From the NCBI RefSeq assembly GCF_007018965.1, contig NZ_VJYZ01000015.1:1-64000 (forward strand): a stretch of DNA of 64,000 bases, given 5' to 3'. Below, piece by piece: positions 23,400 to 32,749 of the stretch. The notes under the pieces were generated by a model. It did no database searches, had not been told where the DNA came from, and saw nothing but the letters and a program-made list of their open reading frames with translations. The DNA is from Paracoccus marinus. Its GTDB lineage: Bacteria > Pseudomonadota > Alphaproteobacteria > Rhodobacterales > Rhodobacteraceae. The translations under genes and the position numbers were made by a program. Within the stretch, counting starts at the first letter, position 1. Every line of letters begins with the position of its first letter.

Positions 23400-25100
23400 T
23401 CAGGACGCCAGCGCGGCATAGACGCCCGCCCGCGCGGTCAAGTCGGCGTGGCTGCCGGTTTCGACCACGCGGCCGTCCTGCATGACGACGATCCGGTCGG
23501 CGTCTCTGATCGTGCCCAGGCGGTGCGCGATCACCAGCGTCGTGCGCCCGACCGACAGCGCCTCGAGCGCGGTCTGGATCTCGCGCTCGGTCCGGGTGTC
23601 GAGCGCGCTCGTCGCCTCGTCCAGGATGAGGATCGGCGGGTTCTTCAGGAATACGCGGGCGATCGCCACGCGCTGCTTCTGCCCGCCCGACAGCATCACC
23701 CCGCGCTCGCCCACGATGGTGTCCAGCCCTTCGGGCAGCGACGCGATCAGGGGGCCGAGCTGGGCGCGGGCGGCGGCTTCGGCCACCTCGGCCCCGCTCG
23801 CGCCAAGCCGGCCGTAGGCGATGTTGTCGCGCAGGGTGCCGCCGAACAGGAACACGTCCTGACTGACCAGCCCGATCTGGCGGCGCAGGCTGTTTAGCGT
23901 GACCGCCGCCAGCGGCAGGCCATCGACGGTGATGCGGCCCGCCGTCGGCTCGTAGAAACGCGGCAGCAGCGCCAGAAGCGTGGTCTTGCCCGCGCCCGAG
24001 GGGCCGACGAACGCCACCGTCTCGCCCGCGCGGATCGCAAGGTCGATCCCCGCCAGGATCGGCCGGGCGGGATCGTAGCCGAAGCCCACGCCCTCGAACA
24101 CGATGTCGCCGCGCAGGGCCGGCGCCTCGACGGCGCCCGCGTCGTCGGCGATCTCGGGCTCGGTCGCCAGCAGCTCCAGGTAGCGGCGGAAGCCCGCGAT
24201 GCCCTTGGGATAGGTCTCGATCACGGCCGCGATCTTTTCCAGCGGCCGATAGAACACGCCGACCAGCAGCAGGAACCCGACATAGCCGCCGGTGGACAGA
24301 TCGCCGCGCAGGACGAACCCCGCCCCCACCACCATCACGATCACCTGCACGAAGCGCAGGCCCATGTATTGCAGCGCGTTGGCCCCGGCCATGATGCGGT
24401 AGGCGTCAAGCTTGGTCGCGCGGTAACGTGCGTTGTCGGCGGCGAACAGGTGGGTCTCGTGCGCCTCGTTGCCGAAGGCCTGGACCACGCGGACGCCGCC
24501 CAGCGTTTCCTCAAGCCGCACGTTGAAGTCGCCGACGCGGGAATAGATCGCGCGCCAGGTGCGCGTCATCCGCCCGCCCGCGACGATCAGCACGGCCATC
24601 ATCACCGGCACGATCAGCGCGACGATCAGCGCGAGCGTCGGGTGGACGAGGAACATCAGCACGAACGCGCCCGCGAAGGTCATCACCGCGATAAAGGCGT
24701 CCTCGGGGCCGTGGTGGGCGACCTCGCCGATTTCTTCCAGGTCGCGGGTCACGCGCGCGACCAGCTTGCCGGTGCGGGCGCGGTCGTACCAGCGCCAGCC
24801 GAGCCGGGTCAGGTGGTCGAAGGCGCGGGCGCGCATCTCGGTCTCGATGTTGATGCCCAGGCGGTGGCCCCAGTAGATCACGATCGCCATGAGGCCGGTG
24901 TTGACCGCATAGATCGCCATCAGCCCGGCGGCGGCGGCCAGCGTCAGGCCCCAGTCGCCGCGCGGCAGCAGCACGTCGATGAACCCCACGATCGCAAGCG
25001 GAAAGGCCAGCTCGAGCAGCCCCGACAGCACCGCGCAGCCGAAATCGACCCAGAAAAGCCGCATGTGCGGGCGGTAATAGGCGGCGAATTCGCGAAGCAT
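23400..25100 (-). CDS. ABC transporter with exporter fold (fused membrane and ATP-binding domains)
   Basis: 566 aa half-transporter, expected to work as a homodimer. Residues 1-315 hold six TM helices with the type IV (MsbA-like) coupling-helix pattern (TGKLVARVTRDLEEI). Residues 330-566 are the ATPase: Walker A GPSGAGKTT, Q-loop LVSQDVFLFGGTLRDNIAYG, signature LSGGQKQRV, Walker B ILILDEATSALD and switch AHRL. It is 24 nt downstream of fhuC on the same strand, so it belongs to the siderophore operon. Members of this fold export siderophores or peptides; some (IrtAB/YbtPQ) import ferric siderophores. The direction cannot be decided here. Confidence 0.85.
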   Translation of the reverse strand: MLREFAAYYRPHMRLFWVDFGCAVLSGLLELAFPLAIVGFIDVLLPRGDWGLTLAAAAGLMAIYAVNTGLMAIVIYWGHRLGINIETEMRARAFDHLTRLGWRWYDRARTGKLVARVTRDLEEIGEVAHHGPEDAFIAVMTFAGAFVLMFLVHPTLALIVALIVPVMMAVLIVAGGRMTRTWRAIYSRVGDFNVRLEETLGGVRVVQAFGNEAHETHLFAADNARYRATKLDAYRIMAGANALQYMGLRFVQVIVMVVGAGFVLRGDLSTGGYVGFLLLVGVFYRPLEKIAAVIETYPKGIAGFRRYLELLATEPEIADDAGAVEAPALRGDIVFEGVGFGYDPARPILAGIDLAIRAGETVAFVGPSGAGKTTLLALLPRFYEPTAGRITVDGLPLAAVTLNSLRRQIGLVSQDVFLFGGTLRDNIAYGRLGASGAEVAEAAARAQLGPLIASLPEGLDTIVGERGVMLSGGQKQRVAIARVFLKNPPILILDEATSALDTRTEREIQTALEALSVGRTTLVIAHRLGTIRDADRIVVMQDGRVVETGSHADLTARAGVYAALAS

Positions 25101-25124
25101 GGGTCTTTCCCTATCCCCGCCGCC

Positions 25125-25895
25125 TCAGGCGGGCAAGGCGGCGGGCCGGCCCTGCGCGTCCGACAGCACCTGCATCGGCAGGCCGTAGATGGCGGCCAGC
25201 GTGTGGGGGCGCATCAGGTCGGCGGGCGTGCCCTGCATCGCCAGCCGACCGTGGCGCAGCGCCACGACATGGTCGCAGAACCGCGCGGCCATGTTCACGT
25301 CGTGCAGGACGATGATCGCGCTGCGGCCCTGCGCGTGGCACATCCGGCGCACAAGCGACAGCACCTCGACCTGGTGGGCGATGTCGAGGGCGCTGATCGG
25401 CTCGTCCAGCAACAGCGCGTGGGCGGCCTGCGCGACCATCATCGCAAGCCAGGCCCGCTGCCGCTCGCCGCCCGACAGCGTATCCACGATCCGGCCGGCC
25501 AAATCGCGCAGGCCGCATTCGTCCAGCGCGCCCGCGACCGCCGCCTCGTCGGCGGCGGAAAAGCGGCCCATTGCCCCGTGCCAGGGATAGCGGCCGAGCG
25601 CGACGAGTTCGCGCACCGTCATCCCCTCGGCCGGCGGCGGGTGCTGGGGCAGGAAGGCGAGGCGTCGGGCATAGTCGCGCGGACGCCACTGGCCGAGCGG
25701 GCGATCCTCGAACCGGACCTCGCCCGCCGCGGGCGCAATCTGGCGGGCGAGCGTGCGCAGCAGCGTGGACTTGCCCGATCCATTGTGCCCGATCAGCGCG
25801 ATCATCCGCCCCGCCGGCAGGTCCAGCGTCACGTCATCCAGCAGGCGGCGGCCCGGCACGTCCACCGACAGCTTCGCGATGCGGAACAGGGTCAT
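25125..25895 (-). CDS. fhuC: Ferric siderophore ABC transporter ATP-binding protein
   Basis: 256 aa ATPase of the FhuC/FecE kind that powers ferric-siderophore import. Walker A GHNGSGKST (about residues 36-44), Q-loop LPQHPPPAEGMTV, signature LSGGERQRA, Walker B LLLDEPISALD and switch LHDVNMA. The GHNGSGKST version and the HQVEVLSLVRR helix are characteristic of FhuC. The start overlaps the fhuB stop by 4 nt (ATGA), so translation is coupled. A longer open frame upstream is only read-through of the shadow frame of fhuB. Confidence 0.92.
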   Translation of the reverse strand: MTLFRIAKLSVDVPGRRLLDDVTLDLPAGRMIALIGHNGSGKSTLLRTLARQIAPAAGEVRFEDRPLGQWRPRDYARRLAFLPQHPPPAEGMTVRELVALGRYPWHGAMGRFSAADEAAVAGALDECGLRDLAGRIVDTLSGGERQRAWLAMMVAQAAHALLLDEPISALDIAHQVEVLSLVRRMCHAQGRSAIIVLHDVNMAARFCDHVVALRHGRLAMQGTPADLMRPHTLAAIYGLPMQVLSDAQGRPAALPA

Positions 25896-27862
25896 CGTGT
25901 CGTCCTCATCAGCAGGAACAGAAGCCAGGGGGCGCCCAGAAGCGTGGCGAAGAGGCCCAGCGGCAGCTCGTAGGGAAAGCCCGCCATCCGGGCCCCGAAG
26001 TCGGCGGCGAGCATCAGCCCCGCGCCCGTCAGCGCCGCGCCGGTGACGTGGTCGCCGGGCCGGGCAAGGCCCATGCGGCGCGCCATGTGCGGGGCCATCA
26101 GGCCCACGAAGCTCAGGGGGCCGACCAGAACGGTGGCCGCAGCCGTCCCGACCCCCGCCAGCACGATCAGGACCAGCCGCGCGGGCCCCAGCCGCAGCCC
26201 CACCCCCTGCGACACGCCCGCCCCCAGGGGCATCAGCGCCAGCCAGCGCCGCGCGGCCAGCGCCGCGATCCAGATCGCCAGCGCCAGCGCGGCCAGCGCC
26301 GCCGCGCCCGCAGGCGTGACTTGCCCCGACGATCCGCTGAGCCAGCCGAGGATCGCCCAGGCCCGCGCGTCGCCCGACGCCATCAGCGCCGACAGGACCG
26401 CGCCCGCCAGCGACGATACCGCGATCCCGGCCAGCAGCACCCGCTCGGGCGGCATGTCGCGCCGCGCGGCGAAGACCGCGACCGCCAGCAGCGCCCCCGC
26501 CCCGCCCGCCGCCGTGCAGGCAAGCGTGATCGCGGGCGCGGGCGTTCCCCATGCGAACACCGCCGCCGCATACCCCAGCGCGGCGCCGCCCGACACCCCC
26601 AGCACCTCGGGCGAGGCGAGCGGGTTGGCCGTCAGCCGCTGCATGACCGCGCCCGCGATCGCGAGCAGCGCGCCCGCCGCCGCGGCGGCGGCGAGACGCG
26701 GCAGGCGCAGCGGCAGGAAGTCGCGCAGGCTCTGCCAGTCGAGAACCGCCCAGCCGCCCGGCACCCGGCCGATCCAGGCCAGCAGCAGGGCGGCCGCGGC
26801 GACCGCCACCGCCATCGCCGCCAGCACCCGGCCCGGCCGGGCAAGACGGGGGGCCGGACCCTCGGGCGCCTCGGACCCCGGCGGGGTCGATCCGCGCAGG
26901 CGCGGCAGCAGCCACAAAAGCAGCGGGCCGCCGATCAACCCGGTTAGCGCGCCGGCCGGGAACATCTCGCCCCCCGCGCCCGCGACGGCCAGCACCAGCC
27001 CGTCCACGACCGACAGGATCAGCGCGCCGATCAGGGGGGCGGACCACAGCACGTCCTCCATCCGCCGCGCGCCCAGGGTGCGGGCGAGCGCGGGCGCGGC
27101 AAGGCCGACAAAGCCGATCAGCCCCAGCTCGGCCGACACCGCCGCCGCCAGCGCCACCGCCAGCGCCATCGCCGCCAGCCGCACCAGCCCCACGTTCAGC
27201 CCCAGCCCCGCCGCGCCCGGCGCGCCCAGCGACAGGACCCGCAGCGGCTTGGCGATCAGCGCCGCACCCGCGCCGCCCGCCGCCAGAACCAGCGCGAGCG
27301 CGCGCACCCCAGACCAGTCCTGCTGCACCAGCGAGCCGCCGTTCCAGATCACCAGCGACAGGAGATATTCGCCCTGCGCCAGCGTCAGCGCCGTGGCGAC
27401 GGCCGAGGCGGTCAGGCCGACCAGCATCCCCGCGATCACCATCGTCACCGGCGCGAATCCGCGCCGCGCGCCGACCGCCATCACCAGCGCGGCCGCGCCC
27501 GCCGCCCCGGCCAGCGCGACCGGCCAGCGCCCGCCCGCCAGCAGCTCGGGCGCAAGGATCGTCGCCGCGACCAGCGCCAGCTGCGCGCCGGATGAAATCC
27601 CCAGCGTCGTCGGGTCGGCCACCGGATTGCGCAGCACGGCCTGGATCAGCGCGCCCGAGAGGCCAAGCGCCGCGCCCGCGACCAGCGCGATCACCCCGCG
27701 CGGCATCAGCCCGAAGGCAAGCATGACCTGCGGCAGCGCCATCGTCTCGGCGCGGAACGGCAGCGCGGGCCAGTCGCCCGGCGGCAGCAGCCGCAGCGCC
27801 GCGGCAAGCCACAGCGCCAGCGCCAGAAGCGCGGCGGGCAGGACGGCCCGGCGCAGGGTCAT
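25892..27862 (-). CDS. fhuB: Ferric hydroxamate-type siderophore ABC permease, tandem domain
   Basis: 656 aa inner-membrane permease made of two BtuC-like halves with about 20 TM helices, the length and duplication that define FhuB. Each half has the LRNPVADPTTLGISSGA / LTANPLASPEVLGVSGGA motif and the cytoplasmic coupling segment (GLAAPALART and GLMAPHMARR). The start ATG 27862 overlaps the fhuD stop by 4 nt. This supports a transporter for ferrichrome or another hydroxamate siderophore, although the exact ligand depends on FhuD and the receptor. Confidence 0.94.
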   Translation of the reverse strand: MTLRRAVLPAALLALALWLAAALRLLPPGDWPALPFRAETMALPQVMLAFGLMPRGVIALVAGAALGLSGALIQAVLRNPVADPTTLGISSGAQLALVAATILAPELLAGGRWPVALAGAAGAAALVMAVGARRGFAPVTMVIAGMLVGLTASAVATALTLAQGEYLLSLVIWNGGSLVQQDWSGVRALALVLAAGGAGAALIAKPLRVLSLGAPGAAGLGLNVGLVRLAAMALAVALAAAVSAELGLIGFVGLAAPALARTLGARRMEDVLWSAPLIGALILSVVDGLVLAVAGAGGEMFPAGALTGLIGGPLLLWLLPRLRGSTPPGSEAPEGPAPRLARPGRVLAAMAVAVAAAALLLAWIGRVPGGWAVLDWQSLRDFLPLRLPRLAAAAAAGALLAIAGAVMQRLTANPLASPEVLGVSGGAALGYAAAVFAWGTPAPAITLACTAAGGAGALLAVAVFAARRDMPPERVLLAGIAVSSLAGAVLSALMASGDARAWAILGWLSGSSGQVTPAGAAALAALALAIWIAALAARRWLALMPLGAGVSQGVGLRLGPARLVLIVLAGVGTAAATVLVGPLSFVGLMAPHMARRMGLARPGDHVTGAALTGAGLMLAADFGARMAGFPYELPLGLFATLLGAPWLLFLLMRTTR

Positions 27863-28809
27863 AGCGCCGACCCGTTCGGCGGGGCGACCAGCGCCGACGA
27901 CACCAGCTCCGCGAACCGCAGCGCGGCGAGGACGCCGCCGAAGGCGCTGACGTCGGGCAGCACCCGCACCCGCCCGGCCGCCACGGCGGGCAGCGCGCGC
28001 CAGATCGCGCTGCGGCCGAGCGATCGCGCGGCCGCCACGGGCACGTCCGAGACGATGACGATGCTGGCGTCGGGAAACTCGGCCAGCGTTTCGATCGGGA
28101 CGGGCGCGAGAAAAGCAAACTGGGTCGGCCGGTCCCATGCATTTCGCAGGCCGATGCGGGTCAGGACGTTGCCGAACAGGCTGTCGGGACCGAAGGCGCG
28201 GAAATGGCGCGCGTCGCCGATGTTGATGACGCACACCGCGCGATCCGACGCGCCCTGCCCGCCCCCGTCCTGCCCGCCCCCGCCTTGCCCGCCCGCGATC
28301 CGCGCGGCGGCGGCGTCGAACCCCGCGTCGGCCCGCGCCCGCGCCGACATGCCCGCGCCCGGGTCCCCCACGGCGAGCGCCAGCGCATCCAGCGCCGCCA
28401 GCGCCTTGGGCAGCGGCGCCTCGCCCGGCACATAGAACGGCAGCGACATGACGGGGGCGATCGCGCGCATCTGCGCCTCGCGCGCGACGTAGTAGGGCGA
28501 AGTCAGGATCAGGTCCGGCCGGATCAGCTGCAACAGCTCGAAATTGGGCGCGCCGCGCAGGCCCAGGTCCACGACCCCGGCGGGGATCGCGGGGGTGACC
28601 GCGTCGGCGCGAAAGCGGATCAGCTCGCAGGCGGCGACCGGCATGTGGCCGATGGCGACGGCGGTTTCCAGCATCGCCCAGTCGATGGCGGCAAGGCGCG
28701 GGCGGTCCGCGCCCGCCGCGAAGGCGGGCCGGCCAGCCGACCGCCCCGCGAGCAGTCCGCCCGCCGCCAGCGTCAGAAGCCGGCGGCGGGTAAGGTCAGG
28801 CGTGGTCAC
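27859..28809 (-). CDS. fhuD: Periplasmic siderophore-binding protein
   Basis: 316 aa from GTG 28809, just past the receptor stop. An arginine-rich LTRRRLLTLAAGGLLAG start suggests a Tat-type signal. The mature part has the type III binding-protein features: RLAAIDWAMLETAVAIGHMPVA, a VDLGLRGAPNFELLQLIRPDLIL segment and SIVIVSDVPVAAA. These match FhuD. An unusual Gly/Gln-rich stretch (GGQGGGGQDGGGQG, about residues 178-191) is encoded by 15-bp repeats (28254-28290) and probably forms a flexible loop. The start codon lies in a 14-bp duplication shared with the receptor stop. Confidence 0.9.
   Translation of the reverse strand: MTTPDLTRRRLLTLAAGGLLAGRSAGRPAFAAGADRPRLAAIDWAMLETAVAIGHMPVAACELIRFRADAVTPAIPAGVVDLGLRGAPNFELLQLIRPDLILTSPYYVAREAQMRAIAPVMSLPFYVPGEAPLPKALAALDALALAVGDPGAGMSARARADAGFDAAAARIAGGQGGGGQDGGGQGASDRAVCVINIGDARHFRAFGPDSLFGNVLTRIGLRNAWDRPTQFAFLAPVPIETLAEFPDASIVIVSDVPVAAARSLGRSAIWRALPAVAAGRVRVLPDVSAFGGVLAALRFAELVSSALVAPPNGSAL
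28254..28297 (-). repeat. 15-bp imperfect tandem repeat inside fhuD
   Basis: On the plus strand CCTGCCCGCCCCCGT (28254-28268) and CCTGCCCGCCCCCGC (28269-28283), then a degenerate third unit starting CTTGCCCGCCCGCG. It encodes the Gly/Gln-rich insert and keeps frame, so copy number may vary between strains. Confidence 0.9.
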
Positions 28810-28831
28810 CAACGCCAGGTCACCAACGCCA
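28804..28831 (-). repeat. 14-bp tandem duplication at the receptor / fhuD junction
   Basis: GGTCACCAACGCCA occurs twice back to back (28804-28817 and 28818-28831, plus strand). The distal copy carries the receptor's last codons (Trp-Arg-Trp-stop); the other copy holds the GTG start of fhuD. The duplication therefore spaces the two genes by 10 nt. Confidence 0.95.
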
Positions 28832-30955
28832 GGTGAGCCGCGCCTGCACGTCGCGGCCTTCGCCGTAGTTGCAGCCGAACGGATTGCAGTTCGCGACATA
28901 GGCCTTGTCGGCGATGTTGGTGACCGTCACGCTGCCCAGCACGTTGCCGCGCTGATAGCCGACGCTGGCGTCAACCAGCGTCTCACCCTGCACCTCGACG
29001 GTGTTGCCGTCATCGCCGAAGCGGTCGCCCACGCGGCGCAGGCCCACGCCCGCGTCGATGCCGTTGTCCCACGCCTTCTTGACCCACAGGCTCGCGTTGT
29101 GCAGCGGCACGTTCACCACGCGGTTGCCCGCGAACTGCCCCTCTTTCACCTCGGTGTCGTTGTAGCTGTAGGCGCCGCGCACCAGCCAGCCCGCGCCAAG
29201 GTTCGCCGTGCCCTCAAGCTCGACGCCCTGCGACCGGACCTCGCCGATCTGGCTCAGCTGGCCCAGGCCGTCCGAGACGGTGACGTCGGTCTGGCGCAGG
29301 TCGAACACGGCGGCGGTGAAGTAGCCGTCGAAGGCGGTCGGCTGGTACTTCACGCCCAGCTCGACCTGCTTGCCGCGCGTCGGCTCCAGCGTGTTGCCGA
29401 CGCTGTCGCCGCCGATCTGCGCCTCGAACGAGGTGGCGTAGCTTGCGTAGGGAACGAAGCCCTGCGCGGTGACATAGGACAGCCCGACGCGCCCGGTCGT
29501 CTGGCTGTCGCTGCGATCGGCGCTGTAGGCGGTGCCGAAACGGTAAAGCGTCCCGTCCTGCTCGACCCGGTCGTGCCGCAGCGCGAACGAGGGGCGCCAG
29601 TCGCCCCAGCTGATCTCGTCCACGAGGTAGATGCCGTAGTGCTTGCGCGTCAGGTCGTCGGCGGTGGTGAAGGGCAGGCCCACGTCGGTCGTGGGGGTGC
29701 CGTAATCGGGATCGTCGAACCGGATCGGGTTCACGCCCTGGAACGTCGTCGAGGTGTCGGTGACATAGGCCAACATGTCCACGCCAACCGTGATCTCGTG
29801 ACTTGCCCCGCCCGCCTCGATGGTGCCCGACAGCCGGGTGTCGAGGTTCAGGGTCGCGTTGTCCTCGGTCTGGATGATCTTGCCGCGGTTGACGGTGACG
29901 CCGTCCGCGTCCAGCCCGCCGACGTAGAAGCCGACGTAATCCCAATCGAACTTCTGGTAGCGGAAGCCCTGCTGAAGGCGCCAGCCGTTGTCGAGCTCGT
30001 GCCGCACCTCGATGCCGATGTTGGCCATGCGGCGGTCGCTCTCGTCGTCCAGCGGCTCGCCGACGTAGAAGTCGCGCAGGTCCTCGGCATCGTAAAGCTC
30101 GGTCAGCGCGAAGGGGACGCGGGCCGGGCTGATCGGGGAATCGTCTTGATAGGACAGCAGCACGTCGATCTGCGTGGCATCGCTGATGTCATGGCGGAAT
30201 GCGCCGGCGAGGTAGCCGCGCTCGTTCGTCAGCTCCTCGATCTGTTCGGCGGTCTGCTTGCCCACGCCGGTCAGGCGATAGGCGAAGCGGTCCGAGACCT
30301 GCCGGTTCACGTCGAAGAACGCCTCGGCGTCGTCGTGGCTGCCGAAGCCCGCGCCCGCTTCCGAGAAATCCTCGAACTGCGCGTGCTTCTGCACCTCGTT
30401 GATGACCCCGCCCGGCGCGCCCGAGCCGTAAAGCGCGGATGACGGCCCGCGCAGAACCTCGACCCGCTCGATGCCGTAAAGCTCGTAGGCGGGGGCGCTG
30501 AACTTCCGCATGTGGCGCAGGCCGTTGAGGAACTGGCCTTCGTCCGCACCGAAGCCGCGCAGCAGCGGGCCGTCGAAGCGGGGGTCCGAGCCGTAGGGTT
30601 CGGACAGCACGCCCGCGCTGTATTTCAGCGCCTGGCTCAGCGTCTGCGCGCCCTGGTCGCGGATCTGGTCCACGGTCACGACCGACACGGATTGCGACGC
30701 TTCAACGAGCGGAACCGACGACTTGGTCACCTGCGAGGTGGGCACGACGTAGCCGCTGGTCGGCGCGGTGGGATCGGTCGAGGCGTTGGCGTCGATCACG
30801 ATGGTGTCCAGCACGATCGCCCCGGCGGGCGCGGCACCGGCGCTCTGGTCGTCCGGCGTGTCTGTCGCGGTCTGGGCCCAGACGGTGCCTGCGGCGATGG
30901 CGAGGGTAAGGATGCTGGCGCCCGCCAGCAGCGAGGCGCGAAGGGATGCGGTCAC
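28820..30955 (-). CDS. TonB-dependent ferric siderophore outer-membrane receptor
   Basis: 711 aa receptor. I use GTG 30955 (VTASLRASLLAGAS), which gives a clean signal peptide ending WAQ; the frame remains open to 31051. A TonB box (LDTIVIDA) lies just after the signal. The plug domain has SVSVVTVDQIRDQGAQTL and the IERVEVLRGPSSALYGSG motif. A 22-stranded barrel follows and ends in the aromatic residue W. A C-x4-C pair near the C-terminus (CNPFGC) recalls FhuA/FoxA/FhuE-type receptors. With fhuDBC on the same strand the ligand is probably a hydroxamate siderophore. The promoter region contains the dyad at 31045-31067 shared with exbB. Confidence 0.94.
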   Translation of the reverse strand: MTASLRASLLAGASILTLAIAAGTVWAQTATDTPDDQSAGAAPAGAIVLDTIVIDANASTDPTAPTSGYVVPTSQVTKSSVPLVEASQSVSVVTVDQIRDQGAQTLSQALKYSAGVLSEPYGSDPRFDGPLLRGFGADEGQFLNGLRHMRKFSAPAYELYGIERVEVLRGPSSALYGSGAPGGVINEVQKHAQFEDFSEAGAGFGSHDDAEAFFDVNRQVSDRFAYRLTGVGKQTAEQIEELTNERGYLAGAFRHDISDATQIDVLLSYQDDSPISPARVPFALTELYDAEDLRDFYVGEPLDDESDRRMANIGIEVRHELDNGWRLQQGFRYQKFDWDYVGFYVGGLDADGVTVNRGKIIQTEDNATLNLDTRLSGTIEAGGASHEITVGVDMLAYVTDTSTTFQGVNPIRFDDPDYGTPTTDVGLPFTTADDLTRKHYGIYLVDEISWGDWRPSFALRHDRVEQDGTLYRFGTAYSADRSDSQTTGRVGLSYVTAQGFVPYASYATSFEAQIGGDSVGNTLEPTRGKQVELGVKYQPTAFDGYFTAAVFDLRQTDVTVSDGLGQLSQIGEVRSQGVELEGTANLGAGWLVRGAYSYNDTEVKEGQFAGNRVVNVPLHNASLWVKKAWDNGIDAGVGLRRVGDRFGDDGNTVEVQGETLVDASVGYQRGNVLGSVTVTNIADKAYVANCNPFGCNYGEGRDVQARLTWRW

Positions 30956-31044
30956 GGGAAAGGGATCCTTGTCGATTGCCCGGAGGGAGGTGAATGGGGT
31001 GCCTGGGCGGGGCGCGCCGGGGTTCCTCGATTGATAGCGGGGAA

Positions 31045-31067
31045 TTGTCAACGAGGATAGTTGACAA
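31045..31067. promoter_or_regulatory. Perfect 8-bp inverted repeat between divergent iron-uptake operons
   Basis: TTGTCAAC (31045-31052), 7-nt spacer GAGGATA, GTTGACAA (31060-31067). It lies 90 nt upstream of the receptor start and 72 nt upstream of exbB, so one regulator could control both operons. A possible plus-strand promoter is TTGTCA (31045-31050) with TATCCT (31069-31074) at 18-nt spacing, which the dyad would occlude. By context the regulator is iron-responsive (Fur/Irr/RirA/IscR class). I cannot name it from sequence. Confidence 0.75.
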
Positions 31068-31138
31068 ATATCCTAGGCTACTGAAAAGGGAGGCGCTGAA
31101 GGACGCGACGGCGCCGCTCACGACCCGAAGGCCACGAC

Positions 31139-32227
31139 ATGACCAAGACCGCTTTCCGCCTTGTATCCGCCCGCCTGGCATCCTCCTGCCTGGGGCCGGC
31201 CCGGTTCGCGCCTGCGCTGGCGCTGGGGATCGCGCTTGCGGGAAGTCCGGTCGCGGCCCAGACGACGCCGCCCACGACTGCGCCCACGACCGCAGACGCA
31301 CCTGCCGTGTCGCTGCCGACGACGGCGACGGATGTCCCCGCAACCGCCACAGCCACCGGCACCGGCACCGCCGCACCGGGCACCACCGCGCCGGTCGGGG
31401 ACACCTCTGCGGCCACCCCGACGGACGCGGCACCCCCCGTCGGCACCACACCCGAGCCTGCGCCTGCTGCTGCTCCCCAGCCCACCGCTGCACCTGCCGC
31501 TCTTCCGACACCGTCGGCCGCACCGCCGGCCGTGATCCCCGCCGACGCCCTGCCCCACGATCTGTCGCCGCTCGGCATGTACCGGCAGGCCGACATTGTC
31601 GTGAAGGGCGTGATGCTGGGCCTCGTGTTCGCGTCAATCGTGACGTGGACCGTGCTGGTGGTGAAGCTGTTCGAGTACCTGTCCGCCACGGCCTCGGTCG
31701 GGCGCGGGGCGGGTCGAATCGAGGCTGCGGACACGCTGCGCGCGGCGCTTGGCGGCGCAGACGGCCGCAGCCCCGACGCGCGCATGCTGCGGGCCGCCGC
31801 GCGCGAGCTGAACCGGTCGGGCCCCGACCTTGCGCCTGCGGGCATCCAGGACCGGATCGGATCGGAACTGGGCCAGATCCAGGCCCGCGCCGTGCGGCAG
31901 ATGAACCGGGGCACCGGCGTCCTCGCCACGATCGGATCGACCGCGCCGTTCGTGGGGCTGTTCGGCACCGTCTGGGGCATCATGAACAGCTTCATCGGCA
32001 TTTCCGAGGCGCAGACGACGAACCTCGCCGTCGTCGCCCCCGGCATCGCCGAGGCGCTGCTTGCGACCGCCATCGGCCTTGTCGCGGCGATCCCGGCGGT
32101 CGTCATCTACAACGTGTTCGCCCGCGCCTCGGGCGGCTACCGGCTGCGGCTGACCGAGGCTGCGGCGGGTGTCCAGCGGCTGGTGTCGCGCGACCTCGAC
32201 CGCCGCGCGGCCGGTCAGACGGTCTGA
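31139..32227 (+). CDS. exbB: Biopolymer transport protein ExbB (TonB energising complex)
   Basis: 362 aa. It forms with ExbD the proton channel that energises TonB. A signal-like N-terminus (ALALGIALAGSPVAAQ) is followed by a periplasmic region of about 100 residues of Thr/Pro/Ala (residues 42-135). Three TM helices follow. The diagnostic TolQ/ExbB segment IGSTAPFVGLFGTVWGIMNSF starts near residue 262. The long leader plus signal peptide is known for the long ExbB subgroup. ATG 31139 is supported by a GAAGG site. exbD starts 1 nt after the stop. Confidence 0.93.
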   Translation: MTKTAFRLVSARLASSCLGPARFAPALALGIALAGSPVAAQTTPPTTAPTTADAPAVSLPTTATDVPATATATGTGTAAPGTTAPVGDTSAATPTDAAPPVGTTPEPAPAAAPQPTAAPAALPTPSAAPPAVIPADALPHDLSPLGMYRQADIVVKGVMLGLVFASIVTWTVLVVKLFEYLSATASVGRGAGRIEAADTLRAALGGADGRSPDARMLRAAARELNRSGPDLAPAGIQDRIGSELGQIQARAVRQMNRGTGVLATIGSTAPFVGLFGTVWGIMNSFIGISEAQTTNLAVVAPGIAEALLATAIGLVAAIPAVVIYNVFARASGGYRLRLTEAAAGVQRLVSRDLDRRAAGQTV

Positions 32228-32228
32228 G

Positions 32229-32749
32229 ATGGCGGGCGGCATCCGCGATACCGGCGATACCGGCGATCCCGGCGGCGACGAGCTGTCCGAGAACCACGAG
32301 ATCAACGTCACCCCGTTCATCGACGTAATGCTGGTGCTGCTCATCATCTTCATGGTGGCAGCACCCCTGGCGACCGTGGACGTGAACGTGGACCTTCCGG
32401 TGTCGAACGCGCCCGCATCCGGCCGCCCCGACACCCCGCTTTGGCTGACGGTCGGGGCGGATGGTACGCTGTCGCTCGGCAACGAGCAGGTGGCACGCGA
32501 CGCGCTGCCTGTGGCGTTGCAGGCGGCGACGGGGGGCGACACGGAACAACGCATCTTCCTGCGCGCCGACCAGTCGGTCGCCTATGGCGAGCTGATGACG
32601 GTGATGAACGGCCTGCGCGACGCGGGCTTCCTGAAGATCGCGCTGGTCGGACTTGACCGCGCCAGCGCCCCGCCGGCCGCGCTTGGCGCTGGATCTGACG
32701 GTGCCGCGCCCGCCATTACTGCCCCTGCCGCCCCGGCGGCACCGGTGCA

